This document shows positions 28,181 to 38,824 of a DNA stretch of 64,000 nt, in pieces. This DNA comes from Lelliottia sp. WAP21 (GTDB taxonomy: Bacteria; Pseudomonadota; Gammaproteobacteria; Enterobacterales; Enterobacteriaceae), in the NCBI RefSeq assembly GCF_020532665.2, contig NZ_JAIWPG020000003.1:1-64000 (forward strand), given 5' to 3'. The position numbers and the translations under genes were made by a program. Numbering within the stretch: position 1 is the stretch's first letter; every line of letters begins with the position of its first letter. Below the pieces are notes generated by a model. The model was given only the letters and a program-made list of their open reading frames with translations, was not told the origin of the DNA and did not search any database.

Positions 28181-28727
28181 GGCACACCTCATATCCGTTT
28201 TCAGACGCGAATACCCGAACCGCAAAACCGCCCGCCAGCGCAGCGTAGTCATGCCCCGCAACGGTTGGCCAGACCGCCAGCGCAGAGAGTGTCACGTCAC
28301 CCGTATTGATAAGCCGGTGCGCCGTATGGCCGGGAATAATATGCACGGAACCGGCAAACACAGCCTCCAGTCTCGTCTCACCCTGCTCATTTTGCAGCAG
28401 CAACAGGCCGTTACCGCTTAGCCCAAAATAGACCTCGCCCTGCTCACGGCGCTGATGATAATGCCCCCGGGTAAGATAAAATTCGCCGCCGGACCTTCCC
28501 GCCCGCAGGCGCGTTACGCCAACGAAGAGTGCCCCCTCCGGTGTGGGCGTATCGAGCATCTCAACGGTATATATCACCTGTTGGGGATCGTGCCGTTGCC
28601 ACGCGGCGGTATCGGCAAAGACGCCGCGTAAATCGCTCATCCGTGTCGTTTTAGCAATAACCGGGCCACGGGTAAGCAGGCCGGTCGCCCATGCCACCTG
28701 AGGCGGCATAATGATGTCAGCATTCAT
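28173..28727 (-). CDS. Cupin-type glucose-6-phosphate isomerase (184 aa)
   Basis: Close in size and motif to the archaeal-type cupin phosphoglucose isomerases. It is 184 residues with the signature LTRGHYHQRREQGEVYFGL giving metal ligands His89, His91 and Glu98, and His137 in IPGHTAHRLIN. Cupin PGIs convert fructose-6-P and glucose-6-P, and some also accept mannose-6-P. GGAGACAGAA precedes the ATG. It is the first gene of a two-gene operon facing the mannose PTS operon, with a LacI-type operator 43 bp upstream. Confidence 0.85.
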   Translation of the reverse strand: MNADIIMPPQVAWATGLLTRGPVIAKTTRMSDLRGVFADTAAWQRHDPQQVIYTVEMLDTPTPEGALFVGVTRLRAGRSGGEFYLTRGHYHQRREQGEVYFGLSGNGLLLLQNEQGETRLEAVFAGSVHIIPGHTAHRLINTGDVTLSALAVWPTVAGHDYAALAGGFAVRVFASENGYEVCHA

Positions 28728-28769
28728 TTCTGTCTCCAGCCCGAGGAGAACAACAGGAAAAGCCTATCA

Positions 28770-28784
28770 GATTAAACGATTAAC
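28770..28784. promoter_or_regulatory. Operator 3 (LacI-type) at the cupin isomerase promoter
   Basis: GTTAATCGTTTAATC on the minus strand, sharing the GTTAATCG half-site and the spacing of operators 1B and 2B. A CRP-like match (TGTCG-N6-TCACA, 28807-28822) lies further upstream of the gene, overlapping another GTTAATC half-site. Confidence 0.6.
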
Positions 28785-28833
28785 CTGCGGGGAAGATACG
28801 AAGGATTGTCGGGTTAATCACAGGTAACCAAAA

Positions 28834-28865
28834 AAAATGCCAGCCACTTGCGTGGCTGGCATTTT
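28834..28865. terminator. ispH terminator (A/T-flanked hairpin)
   Basis: Stem AATGCCAGCCAC/GTGGCTGGCATT with a TTGC loop, flanked by A7 on the left and TTTT on the right, 15 bp past the ispH stop. On the minus strand it ends the ribF-ileS-lspA-fkpB-ispH operon. Confidence 0.85.
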
Positions 28866-28880
28866 CTGAAGAGGAGACGG

Positions 28881-29831
28881 TTATTGCACTTCGCGGGCGT
28901 CGATACGCAGCTCTTTCGGGACTTCAAAGACGATGTTCTCTTCGCGTCCTTCCAGTGGTACCGCTTCGCCACCGCCCAGCTCCTGGAGACGAGCAATGAC
29001 GTTTTGCACCAGAATATCAGGCGCAGAAGCACCGGCGGTAACGCCGACACAGGAGGCATTTTTCACCCACGCTTCCTGTATATCGCCAGCATCGTCAATC
29101 AGGAATGCCGTTTTCCCCATCCGCTGCGCCAGTTCGGCCAGGCGGTTGGAGTTAGAGGAGTTTCTGGAGCCGACCACCAGCACCACATCCGCCTGTTCAG
29201 CCAGCGCACGTACCGCTTCCTGACGATTAGTGGTGGCGTAGCAAATGTCGTCCTTGCGCGGGCCGACGATTTTAGGGAACCGCTGGCGCAGGGCGTCGAT
29301 AACGTCAGAGGTGTCATCCACAGAGAGCGTGGTCTGCGTCATGAACGACAGTTTTGCCTCGTTTTTCACGTTAAGGGTGAGCACATCTTCCGGCGATTCG
29401 ACCAGGTACATTCCCCCTTCAGGGTTGCTGTACTGACCCATGGTGCCTTCCACTTCCGGATGGCCTGCGTGGCCAATTAAAATGGACTCTTCACCCCGAC
29501 GGCTGGCGCGAGCGACTTCCATATGCACTTTGGTTACTAACGGGCAGGTCGCATCGAAGACGGTCAGATCACGACTTTTGGCTTCGTTACGCACCGCCTG
29601 AGAGACGCCGTGCGCCGAGAAGATCAGGATCGCACCGTCCGGTACTTCATCAATCTGCTCAATAAAGATTGCGCCGCGCTCGCGCAGGCTCTCCACCACA
29701 TAGCGGTTATGCACCACTTCATGGCGGACATAAATCGGCGCGCCGTAAAGCTCCAGCGCGTTTTCAACAATGCTGATAGCGCGGTCTACTCCGGCACAAA
29801 AACCGCGCGGGTTAGCCAACAGGATCTGCAT
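28881..29831 (-). CDS. ispH: 4-hydroxy-3-methylbut-2-enyl diphosphate reductase
   Basis: Last step of the MEP isoprenoid pathway, reducing HMBPP to IPP and DMAPP with a 4Fe-4S cluster. It is 316 residues, the same as E. coli. The three cluster cysteines are in [23 protein letters not shown] and [11 protein letters not shown]; active-site His in [11 protein letters not shown] and [11 protein letters not shown], plus NSSNSNRL. The start lies inside the 3' end of fkpB (20-bp overlap), with GGAGG eight bases upstream. Confidence 0.97.
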   Translation of the reverse strand: MQILLANPRGFCAGVDRAISIVENALELYGAPIYVRHEVVHNRYVVESLRERGAIFIEQIDEVPDGAILIFSAHGVSQAVRNEAKSRDLTVFDATCPLVTKVHMEVARASRRGEESILIGHAGHPEVEGTMGQYSNPEGGMYLVESPEDVLTLNVKNEAKLSFMTQTTLSVDDTSDVIDALRQRFPKIVGPRKDDICYATTNRQEAVRALAEQADVVLVVGSRNSSNSNRLAELAQRMGKTAFLIDDAGDIQEAWVKNASCVGVTAGASAPDILVQNVIARLQELGGGEAVPLEGREENIVFEVPKELRIDAREVQ

Positions 29832-30282
29832 TTACATCCTCCAGCGCCGGATCGATCTCCAGCACTTCAACATCAAAATGGACGGTACGCCCGGCAAGCG
29901 GATGGTTGAAATCAACGGTGATGGAATCGCCGTTAATTTCGCGGATCACGCCAGGCATTTCGCTGCCATCCATTGCGGTAAAGAGCATAATCGCGCCGAT
30001 CTCCGGCTCGCCCGCATCCATAAATTCACGACGCGAGAAATACTGCACCAGATCCGGGCTTGGCACGCCAAACGCCGCATCAGGCTCCAGCGAGAACGCT
30101 TTTTTCTCACCCTCTTTCAGGCCAAGCAGTTGTTGCTCCAGACCTTCCGACAGCGAGGTGTCGCCCAGGCGAAACAGTGCAGGTTTGCCGTTATTGCGCG
30201 TGGATTCAGCCGTTGAACCATCGTCCAGCTTCAGCGTGAAGTGAACCAGAACCGCACTATTACTCTGTATGGATTTCGACAT
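29812..30282 (-). CDS. fkpB: FKBP-type peptidyl-prolyl isomerase FkpB (SlpA), extended C-terminus
   Basis: SlyD-like prolyl isomerase with an inserted-flap chaperone domain. It is 156 residues, against 149 in E. coli. The core is conserved ([69 protein letters not shown]). The reading frame continues past EIDPALE with DVNADPVG, whereas E. coli stops there, so the gene overlaps ispH by 20 bp. It is cotranscribed with lspA and ispH. Confidence 0.95.
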   Translation of the reverse strand: MSKSIQSNSAVLVHFTLKLDDGSTAESTRNNGKPALFRLGDTSLSEGLEQQLLGLKEGEKKAFSLEPDAAFGVPSPDLVQYFSRREFMDAGEPEIGAIMLFTAMDGSEMPGVIREINGDSITVDFNHPLAGRTVHFDVEVLEIDPALEDVNADPVG

Positions 30283-30344
30283 GCCTATTGCTCGCTTGTT
30301 TTGCCCGGTGACGCCGCGCGTGCAACGACACCGGTCAGGGATAA

Positions 30345-30845
30345 TTACGCCTGCTCTTTCGCCGCCGGTTTCGGCAGGAAGCCTTCCAGCACGATTAACG
30401 CGGCACCCACACAGATTGCACTGTCGGCCAGGTTAAAGGTGGCGAAATGCCAGTCGCCGACGTAGAAGTCGATCATATCGACCACAAAGCCGTGCCACAG
30501 ACGATCGAACAGATTGCCCAGCGCACCGCCAATAATCAGCGCGTAAGCGATATTATTCAGCTTCTGCGTCGCTTTCGAGCGATACATCAGCACCGTTAGC
30601 ACCACGCAGATACCCAGCGCGATACCGGCAAAGAACCAACGCTGCCAGCCGCCGCTGTCGGCGAGGAAGCTAAACGCTGCGCCATAGTTGCGCGCATAAT
30701 GCAGATTAAGCGACGGGAACAGCGAGACCGTCTCCCCCAGAGCAAAGTTCTGGAGGATCAGGAATTTGCTGCCCAAATCAATAATCAGCACGACCACCAC
30801 CAGCCACAGCCAGCGCAGTCCTGTTGAACTGAACGATTTAGTCAT
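30345..30845 (-). CDS. lspA: Lipoprotein signal peptidase
   Basis: Aspartic protease of the inner membrane that removes signal peptides from prolipoproteins; the target of globomycin. It is 166 residues (E. coli 164), with four membrane segments. The catalytic aspartates lie in [21 protein letters not shown] and FNLADSAI, and NYGAAFSFL is the conserved periplasmic loop. The start overlaps the ileS stop by one base. Confidence 0.97.
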   Translation of the reverse strand: MTKSFSSTGLRWLWLVVVVLIIDLGSKFLILQNFALGETVSLFPSLNLHYARNYGAAFSFLADSGGWQRWFFAGIALGICVVLTVLMYRSKATQKLNNIAYALIIGGALGNLFDRLWHGFVVDMIDFYVGDWHFATFNLADSAICVGAALIVLEGFLPKPAAKEQA

Positions 30846-33661
30846 CAGGCAAACTTACGTTTTTCGCCATCACCGGCGATGTTACTGACACAGCGTCCAC
30901 AGATATCTGCATGTTCCGCCACCTGACCGACATCGGTAGTGTAATGCCAGCAACGCGGGCATTTCTCACCGTCGGCTTTGCTCAACGCCACTTTCAGCCC
31001 TTTGAGCAGTTCGCTCTGCTGAGCGTCAGCGGAGGCCTGTGCATAATCGGCAACCTGAGCACCCGAGGTCAACAGGACAAATCGTAATTCATCGCCCAGT
31101 GCCGTCAGTTTTGCCGCCAGTTCAGGTTCTGCGTAGAGCGTCACTGCCGCTTCCAGAGAACCACCCACTTTCTTGTCAGCACGCGCCTGCTCGATAACCT
31201 TGTTCACTTCCCCACGCACTTTCAGCAGGTCATTCCAGAAGGTATCGTTCATGGCTTCGGTATCCGCAAGACCAAACAGGCCTTCGTACCATTCACCCGT
31301 AAAGACATACTGCTCGCGTTCACCCGGCAGGTAACCCCAGATTTCATCGGCCGTGAAGGACATGATCGGAGCCATCCAGCGAACCAGCGCTTCTGCAATG
31401 TGATACAGCGCAGTCTGGCAGCTACGACGCGCGACGCTGTCGGCCTTCGCGGTGTACTGACGGTCTTTAATGATGTCGAGGTAGAACGAGCCCATCTCGA
31501 TGGAGCAGAAGCGCATCAGGCGCTGCACCACTTCGTGGAAATCGTAAGATTCGTAAGCCTTCAGGATATCGTCCTGTGCCGCTTGCGCGCAGCCTACCGC
31601 CCAGCGATCCAGCACCACCATCTCTTCCGGTTTCACCATATCTTTTACCGGATCGAACCCGTTCAGGTTCGCCAGCAGGAAGCGCGCGGTGTTACGGATA
31701 CGACGATAGCTGTCGGCTGCACGTTTCAGGATCTCATCCGACACCGCCATTTCACCGGTATAGTCGGTCGAGGCGACCCACAGACGCAGAATGTCCGCGC
31801 CCAGTTTGTTCATCACATCCTGCGGTGAAACGGTGTTACCGATCGATTTGGACATCTTACGACCCTGACCATCTACGGTGAAACCGTGGGTCAGAACCTG
31901 GCGATACGGTGCTTTACCTTTCATCGCGGTAGAGATCATCAGGGATGACATAAACCAGCCACGGTGTTGGTCAGAACCTTCCAGATACATATCGGCAGCG
32001 TGACCCGCGAATTCCGGACGCACGTCTACCACGGAGGAGTGCGTTGAACCGGAGTCGAACCACACGTCCAGGGTATCCGGCACTTTCTCGTAACTGTCCG
32101 CATCCGCGCCCAGGATGTCGCGGGAATCGAGATCCCACCATGCCTGAATGCCGTCCACTTCAACACGTTTCGCGACTTCTTCCATCAGCTCCAGCGTGTT
32201 CGGGTGCAGTTCCTGCGTCTCTTTATGCACAAACAGAGACATCGGCACGCCCCAGGTACGCTGACGGGAGATACACCAGTCAGGACGGTTGGCGACCATG
32301 GATTCAATACGCGCCTGGCCCCAGTCCGGGATCCACTGCACGCCTTTGATCTCTTTCAGAGACTGCGCGCGCAGGCCTTTCTGATCCATGCTGATGAACC
32401 ACTGCGGAGTAGCACGGAAGATGATCGGTGTTTTGTGACGCCAGCAGCACGGATAGCTGTGCTGCATTTTTTCTACGTGCAGCAGCGCGCCGCTGGTGCG
32501 CAGCATATCAACGATGATGTCGTTGGCTTTGAAGACGTTGACACCGTCCAGCGTTGGGTAAGTGCCAGGGAGATAAGCGCCGTCAGGACCCACCGGGTTC
32601 GCGATTTCCAGACCGTATTTCAGGCTGATGTTGTAGTCGTCAGGGCCGTGACCACCGGCGGTGTGAACCGCACCGGTACCGGCTTCCAGGGTGACGTGAT
32701 CGCCCAGAATCGCAGGCACATCGAAATCCAGGAACGGGTGTTTAAAGCGCATCAGCTCAAGCTCAGCGCCGTTCACGGTGCCCAGCACGGTGAAGTTATC
32801 GATGTGGGCACGTTTCAGAACGCTTTCCACCAGATCTTTCGCCAGGATCAGCGCCTGACCGTCTACCTGCACCAGCGCATATTCGAAATCAGCAGAGAGC
32901 GAGATCGCGCGGTCTGCTGGCAGCGTCCACGGGGTGGTGGTCCAGATAACCAGCGAGATTGGGCCATTTACCGACGTCACGCCAAATTTGGCTTTCACCG
33001 CATCCTGATCGACGGCATTGAACGCCACGTCGATAGACGGAGAGGTTTTGTCGTAATACTCCACTTCCGCTTCTGCCAGCGCAGAACGGCAGTCAACGCA
33101 CCAGTGCACCGGCTTCGCGCCTTTATGCAGGTGACCGTTGCCAATGATCTTGCCCAGGGCACGGATGATGTTAGCTTCCGTTTTGAAATCCATGGTCAGG
33201 TAAGGACGAGACCAGTCGCCCAGCACGCCCAGGCGGATAAAATCTTTACGCTGACCGTCAACCTGTGCAGCAGCATATTCACGGCATTTGGCGCGGAATT
33301 CAGCCGCGGTGAATTTTTCACCCGGCTTACCGTATTCCTGCTCCACCTTCAGCTCGATCGGCAGACCATGACAGTCCCAACCCGGCACATACGGCGAGTC
33401 GAAGCCCGTGAGTCCTTTGGACTTCACGATAATGTCTTTCAGAATCTTGTTTACAGAGTGACCAATATGAATGCTGCCATTCGCATATGGAGGGCCATCA
33501 TGCAGAATGAAGGTTTTTTTGCCTTTTTTAGCTGCACGAATGATGCCGTACAGGTCATCATCGGTCCAACGCGCCAGCATTCCCGGTTCACGCTTGGCGA
33601 GATCGCCGCGCATCGGGAACCCTGTTTCCGGCAAATTCAGGGTCGATTTATAGTCACTCAT
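30845..33661 (-). CDS. ileS: Isoleucyl-tRNA synthetase
   Basis: Class I aminoacyl-tRNA synthetase, 938 residues, the same as E. coli. It shows the HIGH motif in [15 protein letters not shown], the CP1 editing domain (residues about 200-400, with [12 protein letters not shown]), the KMSKS loop ([10 protein letters not shown]) and the C-terminal zinc finger with [13 protein letters not shown] and ICGRCVSN. It belongs to the ribF-ileS-lspA-fkpB-ispH operon. Confidence 0.98.
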   Translation of the reverse strand: MSDYKSTLNLPETGFPMRGDLAKREPGMLARWTDDDLYGIIRAAKKGKKTFILHDGPPYANGSIHIGHSVNKILKDIIVKSKGLTGFDSPYVPGWDCHGLPIELKVEQEYGKPGEKFTAAEFRAKCREYAAAQVDGQRKDFIRLGVLGDWSRPYLTMDFKTEANIIRALGKIIGNGHLHKGAKPVHWCVDCRSALAEAEVEYYDKTSPSIDVAFNAVDQDAVKAKFGVTSVNGPISLVIWTTTPWTLPADRAISLSADFEYALVQVDGQALILAKDLVESVLKRAHIDNFTVLGTVNGAELELMRFKHPFLDFDVPAILGDHVTLEAGTGAVHTAGGHGPDDYNISLKYGLEIANPVGPDGAYLPGTYPTLDGVNVFKANDIIVDMLRTSGALLHVEKMQHSYPCCWRHKTPIIFRATPQWFISMDQKGLRAQSLKEIKGVQWIPDWGQARIESMVANRPDWCISRQRTWGVPMSLFVHKETQELHPNTLELMEEVAKRVEVDGIQAWWDLDSRDILGADADSYEKVPDTLDVWFDSGSTHSSVVDVRPEFAGHAADMYLEGSDQHRGWFMSSLMISTAMKGKAPYRQVLTHGFTVDGQGRKMSKSIGNTVSPQDVMNKLGADILRLWVASTDYTGEMAVSDEILKRAADSYRRIRNTARFLLANLNGFDPVKDMVKPEEMVVLDRWAVGCAQAAQDDILKAYESYDFHEVVQRLMRFCSIEMGSFYLDIIKDRQYTAKADSVARRSCQTALYHIAEALVRWMAPIMSFTADEIWGYLPGEREQYVFTGEWYEGLFGLADTEAMNDTFWNDLLKVRGEVNKVIEQARADKKVGGSLEAAVTLYAEPELAAKLTALGDELRFVLLTSGAQVADYAQASADAQQSELLKGLKVALSKADGEKCPRCWHYTTDVGQVAEHADICGRCVSNIAGDGEKRKFA

Positions 33662-33698
33662 CAGATTCTCGGTTCCGTATTTAAAACTCGTTCAGGCA

Positions 33699-34637
33699 TT
33701 AAGCCGGGTTCGATAGCCCAAAAAAATCGCGGGCCGTTAACTCATCGCGGGCGATTTGCGCTTTCAGCTCATCAAGCGAAGCAAATCGCTGCTCATTGCG
33801 TATCTTTTTACGCAGGATTACATCTATATGGCGACCATACAGGTCCATTACAACGTCCAGCAGATGCACTTCGAGTTGTTGACGTACACCTGCCACGGTT
33901 GGACGGGTGCCAATATTAGCCACCCCCGGTAAAGGTTTATCACCCAGCCCGGTTACTTCTACCGCATAAACCCCTTTCACCGGGGACACCTGACGACGGA
34001 GCGGGACATTCGCCGTCGGGAAACCTATTGTGCGACCTAATTCGTCGCCATGAACCACGCGGCCGGAAATGGAAAACGGATGCCCTAGCAGGTTCTCCGC
34101 GACGTCCAGTCGATCTTCGGCCAGCGCCTGGCGTACCGCCGTGCTGCTTACCCGTACGCCGCCTTCGCAGAAGGTCAGCGTGCTGGTGACATCAAAACCG
34201 TATTCCAGCCCTGCTTTCTGTAATAACAAGAAATCGCCCTGACGACCAGCGCCAAAGCGGAAATCATCGCCTACGGCCAGAAACTGCACGCCCAGGCGTT
34301 TCACCAGCAGATCGCCGACAAAGTTTTGTGCAGTCAATGCGGCAAAGCGACGGTCGAACCGCACGCACAGCACGTAGTCCACACCGCTCTGTGCCAGATA
34401 GCGCAGCTTATCGCGCAGGCGCGTTAAGCGTGCTGGCGCTTTGTCGCCCGCAAACAACTCCAGCGGCTGCGGTTCGAAGATCATGACCACCACGGGCAGC
34501 CCGCGGGCCTGGCCCTCTTTACGCAGTCCCTGCAACAGCGCCTGATGCCCACGATGCACGCCGTCGAAATTACCAATGGTCAGTACGCACCCGTGCGGGG
34601 CGTGACTGAGATTATGTATGCCGCGTATCAGCTTCAT
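33699..34637 (-). CDS. ribF: Bifunctional riboflavin kinase / FAD synthetase
   Basis: Phosphorylates riboflavin to FMN and adenylates FMN to FAD. It is 312 residues. The N-terminal nucleotidyltransferase domain has TIGNFDGVHRGHQALL; the C-terminal riboflavin kinase domain (from about residue 185) has GHPFSISGRVVHGDELGRTIGFPTANV with the PTAN motif. It is the first gene of the ileS operon. The 329 bases between ribF and rpsT carry the divergent promoters of both and no further gene that I can support. Confidence 0.97.
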   Translation of the reverse strand: MKLIRGIHNLSHAPHGCVLTIGNFDGVHRGHQALLQGLRKEGQARGLPVVVMIFEPQPLELFAGDKAPARLTRLRDKLRYLAQSGVDYVLCVRFDRRFAALTAQNFVGDLLVKRLGVQFLAVGDDFRFGAGRQGDFLLLQKAGLEYGFDVTSTLTFCEGGVRVSSTAVRQALAEDRLDVAENLLGHPFSISGRVVHGDELGRTIGFPTANVPLRRQVSPVKGVYAVEVTGLGDKPLPGVANIGTRPTVAGVRQQLEVHLLDVVMDLYGRHIDVILRKKIRNEQRFASLDELKAQIARDELTARDFFGLSNPA

Positions 34638-34891
34638 GACAGGCTCAAAACAGTGAAAATCGCTCGAGTATACCTTGTACAGCGATTAAGGTTAACTGGC
34701 GATTGTTCCCTCAAATCAGAAAGCCGTAATGATTTCATGATGGTTGCCACTTCAGGCAAAAAAAACTGCCCGCCAGATGTGATTTTTATCGCCGAAAGGC
34801 TGTATTCAGGGAGCACAAGCTGGTAGAATCCTGCGCCATCACTACGTAACGTAGCGTCGCCTTATTAACGGCGCTTATTTGCACAAATCCA

Positions 34892-34920
34892 TTGACAAAA
34901 GAAGGTATAGAGGGCATATT
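34892..34920 (+). promoter_or_regulatory. rpsT promoter
   Basis: Consensus -35 TTGACA (34892-34897) and -10 CATATT (34915-34920) with a 17-bp spacer, 46 bp upstream of the rpsT start. This matches the strong proximal rpsT promoter. Confidence 0.85.
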
Positions 34921-34933
34921 CCTCGGCCTTTGA

Positions 34934-35230
<297 letters not shown>

Positions 35231-35257
35231 TCGCTACTTGTTGTTGCTTGTTTAAAG

Positions 35258-35281
35258 AACCCGCTTAACGCGGGTTTTTTT
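35258..35281 (+). terminator. rpsT terminator
   Basis: Seven-bp stem AACCCGC/GCGGGTT with a TTAAC loop running into a T-rich tail, 27 bp after the rpsT stop. Confidence 0.9.
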
Positions 35282-35287
35282 ATGGCC

Positions 35288-36190
35288 TTAGCGTGTCGCG
35301 GGCGGCGTGAACAACGCCGAGTAATCGCGTTGACAGATACGCTGCACCGCCGGATGCTGAATCATTCGTTCAGCAAATATGGCGTGATACTCCTCCATCA
35401 CGTTATCCACCCGTCCAATCTCCGTTATCGTGTCGTCCGTATAGAGATCGAGCGCGTAGAGCGTTGGCGCAACGAAGATGGCATTGTGGGCTTCGCCAAA
35501 GGCCTTCATCAAGGCGGCATCGTCAAACTCACCCAGTATTTCCACCTTCAGCCCCTGCGAGTTAAACCAGTTCAGCAATTTGCGCCCGAGCATGGAACGA
35601 CGACCCGGCACCAGTAAACGACGCTCTTCGAGACAAGCGGGGAACGGTTTTTTTGGCGGCGGATTGCTACACCAGAAACTGACACCGCACTCGCCAATCT
35701 TGACCGAGAACAGCCCTTCCTGCTGAGTCGAATCGATCGGACAGTCTGAAATAATCATATCCAGCTTGTGCTGACTGAGCTGCTCCAGAAGCATCTCGTG
35801 CGTGGATTCGAAGCAGCGCAGGTGAATCTGTTCATCTTCCACCACGGCCGCATCCAGCACGCCGCTGACCAGCCGTTTGGACAATGCATCCGCCACGCCC
35901 ACATCAAAGAGCAGATTCGATTCCTTGCGATAGTTGACGATATCCAGCATCTCCTGGCTGAGCGTGAACATCTTATCGGCGTAGCGAAAGACCAGTTCCC
36001 CCAGTTCGGTTGGCTCAATCCCTCTTCCTTTACGCTTAAAAAGCTTGCCCTGAAGACGCTCTTCGAGTGCCTTTATCTGCCCGGTGATGGTTTGCGGCGT
36101 CAGAAAAAGCGCCTCCGCCGCACCGACAACGGAGCCTTCTTTGTAAACATGCCAGAAATAGTACAGATGGTTGTAATTGATATAAGACAT
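35288..36190 (-). CDS. nhaR: NhaR, LysR-family activator of nhaA
   Basis: Sodium-responsive transcription activator. It is 300 residues from the ATG at 36190 (E. coli 301), with GGAGAGAAGG upstream; in-frame sequence up to 36268 has no conserved content. The N-terminal winged helix ([40 protein letters not shown]) is followed by a LysR substrate-binding domain containing [14 protein letters not shown] and [14 protein letters not shown]. It is cotranscribed with nhaA upstream. Confidence 0.96.
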   Translation of the reverse strand: MSYINYNHLYYFWHVYKEGSVVGAAEALFLTPQTITGQIKALEERLQGKLFKRKGRGIEPTELGELVFRYADKMFTLSQEMLDIVNYRKESNLLFDVGVADALSKRLVSGVLDAAVVEDEQIHLRCFESTHEMLLEQLSQHKLDMIISDCPIDSTQQEGLFSVKIGECGVSFWCSNPPPKKPFPACLEERRLLVPGRRSMLGRKLLNWFNSQGLKVEILGEFDDAALMKAFGEAHNAIFVAPTLYALDLYTDDTITEIGRVDNVMEEYHAIFAERMIQHPAVQRICQRDYSALFTPPATR

Positions 36191-36248
36191 GCCTTCTCTC
36201 CCTGAGCGTGATGTCGGGAGAGAGTCTCGGCTCTCTCCCCTGTTTCGA

Positions 36249-37424
36249 TTAAGCGGGCTGCGCCTCACCGGATAACTTTACCCTGAGTAAGGTATAGCCA
36301 ACAAACGCCGCAAGCAGCGAGCCGGTCAGGATGCCGAGTTTCGCCCAGACGATAAGCTCAGGATCCACTGAAGCGAACGCCAGCGTCGAGATGAAAATCG
36401 ACATAGTGAAGCCAATACCACAGAGTACACCCACGGCCATAATCTGGCGGAAGGTGGTGCCGTGCGGCAACGAAGCGAGCTTAAGCTTAACGGCCAGCCA
36501 GCAGAACAGGCTGATGCCCAGCGGCTTACCAATAAACAGCCCGGCGATGATGCCCAACGGCAACATGGCGGTTAGCCCTTCGAGGGTCACCCCCTCCAGC
36601 GACACGCCAGCATTGGCAAACGCAAACAGCGGCAAAATCATAAATGCGACCCACGGGTGCAAGATATGCTCTAACTGTTTAGCCGGTGATTTACCGTTCT
36701 GCTCTTTCAGCGGAATCAGGAAACCAATAATCACGCCCGCCAGCGTCGCGTGAACGCCCGATTTCAGCACCGCTGTCCACAACACCACCCCCACCAGCAC
36801 GTAAATCCCGATGCGACGCACGTTGAAGATGTTTAACAACGCCAGCACGGCAATCGCCCCGGCGGCAACGCTCAACGACAGAATCGACAGGTCGCTGGTA
36901 TAGAAAAGCGCAATGATGACGATCGCGCCGAGGTCATCGATAATCGCCAGTGCCATCAGGAAAATCTTCAGAGCCGTTGGCACACGGCTTCCCAGCAGCG
37001 CCAGCACGCCCAGCGCGAAGGCAATATCCGTTGCCGCGGGAATAGCCCAGCCTTGCCGCGCAATGGGATCTTGATAGTTAAAGGCCAGATAAAGCAGTGC
37101 GGGAACGACCATACCGCCGACGGCCGCAATGACCGGAAAAGCAGCACGCTGGCGGCTGGCAAGGGAGCCAAGCACCAGTTCGCGTTTCACCTCCAGCCCC
37201 ACCAGCAGGAAAAAGACCGCCATCAGGGCGTCGTTAATCCACAGCAGCATGTTTTTATTGATTTCGAGCACGCCCACGCGCAGCTCTACCGGCGTTTCCA
37301 GAAACGCATGATAAATTCCCTGAGTTGATCCCAGGTTCGCCAGCACCATAGCCAGTGCGGCGGCCACGATCAGCACGATACCGCCCGAGGCTTCGTTGCT
37401 GAAGAATCGTTGTAGTAATTTCAC
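36249..37424 (-). CDS. nhaA: Na+/H+ antiporter NhaA
   Basis: Electrogenic inner membrane antiporter (two H+ in, one Na+ or Li+ out), activated at alkaline pH. It is 391 residues (E. coli 388) with 12 membrane segments. The ion-binding Asp pair is in [17 protein letters not shown]; the unwound segment [21 protein letters not shown] and the TM XI motif [15 protein letters not shown] are also present. The leader region upstream (37425-37540) contains its promoter. Confidence 0.97.
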   Translation of the reverse strand: MKLLQRFFSNEASGGIVLIVAAALAMVLANLGSTQGIYHAFLETPVELRVGVLEINKNMLLWINDALMAVFFLLVGLEVKRELVLGSLASRQRAAFPVIAAVGGMVVPALLYLAFNYQDPIARQGWAIPAATDIAFALGVLALLGSRVPTALKIFLMALAIIDDLGAIVIIALFYTSDLSILSLSVAAGAIAVLALLNIFNVRRIGIYVLVGVVLWTAVLKSGVHATLAGVIIGFLIPLKEQNGKSPAKQLEHILHPWVAFMILPLFAFANAGVSLEGVTLEGLTAMLPLGIIAGLFIGKPLGISLFCWLAVKLKLASLPHGTTFRQIMAVGVLCGIGFTMSIFISTLAFASVDPELIVWAKLGILTGSLLAAFVGYTLLRVKLSGEAQPA

Positions 37425-37540
37425 TTATGTCATCCTTATTTACGACAATACCTCGTAAAAACCATCATACCAAGACAAATAACTCGGCAAAAACAGTTTA
37501 ATATTGAGTCTAAGCTCAGTTTTACCGAGCATTTTGCGAA

Positions 37541-37572
37541 AAAAAAGCCCGGAATCGCTTCCGGGCTTTTTA
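37541..37572. terminator. dnaK-dnaJ operon terminator
   Basis: AAAAAGCCCGGAA, loop TCGC, then TTCCGGGCTTTTT: an A/T-flanked hairpin with a 13-bp stem, about 20 bp past the dnaJ stop on the minus strand. Confidence 0.9.
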
Positions 37573-37591
37573 GATGACTGCAGCTAAAAGC

Positions 37592-38740
37592 TTAGCGGGT
37601 CAGATCGTCAAAGAATTTTTTGACGCCGTCGAAGAAGCTTTTTGAGCGTGGGCTATTTTTCTCACCCGTCGGGCCACCGAAGCTTTCCTGCAACTCCTTC
37701 AGGAGTTGTTTCTGCTTATCGTTCAGGCTGACTGGCGTTTCCACAACCACGCGGCAAAGCAGGTCACCCTGTGCGCCACCCCGGACGGATTTCACGCCTT
37801 TGCCACGCATACGGAACAATTTACCGGTCTGCGTTTCACCTGGCACTTTCAGATTCACACGCCCATCAAGCGTAGGCACTTCAATTTCACCACCGAGCGC
37901 GGCCATTGCAAAGTTGATCGGCACTTCACAGTAGAGGTTATTGCCTTCACGCTCGAAAATAGCGTGCTGCTTAACCTGAACCTGAACGTACAGATCGCCT
38001 GCTGGTGCGCCCTGCTCACCGGCTTCACCTTCGCCAGTCAGACGGATGCGGTCACCGGTATCCACGCCTGCCGGGATTTTCACGGACAGGGTTTTGGTTT
38101 TCTCAACGCGACCATGACCGTGGCAGCTGTTGCAAGGATCTTTAATCAGCGTGCCGCGACCATGACAGTGAGGACACGCCTGCTGCACGGCAAAGAATCC
38201 CTGACGGATCTGTACCTGACCAGAGCCATGACAGGTTGGACAGGTCTGTGGCTTGGTTCCCGCTTTCGCGCCGCTACCGTGGCACACGTCACACTCTTCG
38301 AGCGTAGGAATACGGATCTCTTTGGTCACGCCGCGTACGGCTTCTTCCAGCGTCAGATCCATGTTGTAACGCAGATCTGCACCGCGCGATGCGCGCTGAC
38401 GTCCACGACCACCGCCGAAGATGTCGCCAAAAACGTCGCCAAAGATATCGCCAAAATCAGCACCGCCGCCACCAAAGCCGCCGCCGCCGTAACCACCGCC
38501 ACCCATACCACCTTGTTCAAATGCGGCATGGCCGTATTGATCGTAGGCGGCACGTTTTTGCGCGTCGGTCAGAATTTCATACGCTTCTTTGATTTCTTTA
38601 AATTTGGCTTCGGCCTCTTTGTCACCCTGATTACGGTCCGGGTGAAATTTCATGGCCAGGCGCTTGTACGCCTTTTTGATTTCGCGCTCTTCCGCTGTTT
38701 TGGAAACGCCCAAAATCTCGTAATAATCTTGCTTTGCCAT
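37592..38740 (-). CDS. dnaJ: Chaperone protein DnaJ
   Basis: Hsp40 co-chaperone that stimulates DnaK ATPase. It is 382 residues (E. coli 376); the added length lies mainly in a Gly-rich linker. The J domain (1-70) has HPD in KFHPDRNQ, then a G/F-rich region with a [14 protein letters not shown] tract, then the zinc domain with four CxxCxGxG repeats ([32 protein letters not shown]), and two C-terminal substrate-binding domains. It is downstream of dnaK in the heat-shock operon. Confidence 0.98.
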   Translation of the reverse strand: MAKQDYYEILGVSKTAEEREIKKAYKRLAMKFHPDRNQGDKEAEAKFKEIKEAYEILTDAQKRAAYDQYGHAAFEQGGMGGGGYGGGGFGGGGADFGDIFGDVFGDIFGGGRGRQRASRGADLRYNMDLTLEEAVRGVTKEIRIPTLEECDVCHGSGAKAGTKPQTCPTCHGSGQVQIRQGFFAVQQACPHCHGRGTLIKDPCNSCHGHGRVEKTKTLSVKIPAGVDTGDRIRLTGEGEAGEQGAPAGDLYVQVQVKQHAIFEREGNNLYCEVPINFAMAALGGEIEVPTLDGRVNLKVPGETQTGKLFRMRGKGVKSVRGGAQGDLLCRVVVETPVSLNDKQKQLLKELQESFGGPTGEKNSPRSKSFFDGVKKFFDDLTR

Positions 38741-38766
38741 TGGTTTTTTCAGCCCCTAACATGCGT

Positions 38767-38799
38767 GCACGGGCGGAGAGGAAACCTCTTCGCCCGTGC
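38767..38799 (-). other. Strong hairpin between dnaK and dnaJ
   Basis: A 14-bp stem with one mismatch (arms GCACGGGCGGAGAGG and CCTCTTCGCCCGTGC) and an AAA loop in the 84-bp dnaK-dnaJ gap. There is no T-run. It could adjust the dnaK:dnaJ mRNA ratio by processing or partial termination; E. coli has intergenic structure here too. Confidence 0.6.
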
Positions 38800-38824
38800 C
38801 AGTAATTACCCGTTCAAAGGGCGA

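Noticed and set aside
32204-33919. 571-codon plus-strand ORF opposite ileS and ribF
   Set aside because: It lies wholly antisense to clear genes, and its translation shows no family motif.
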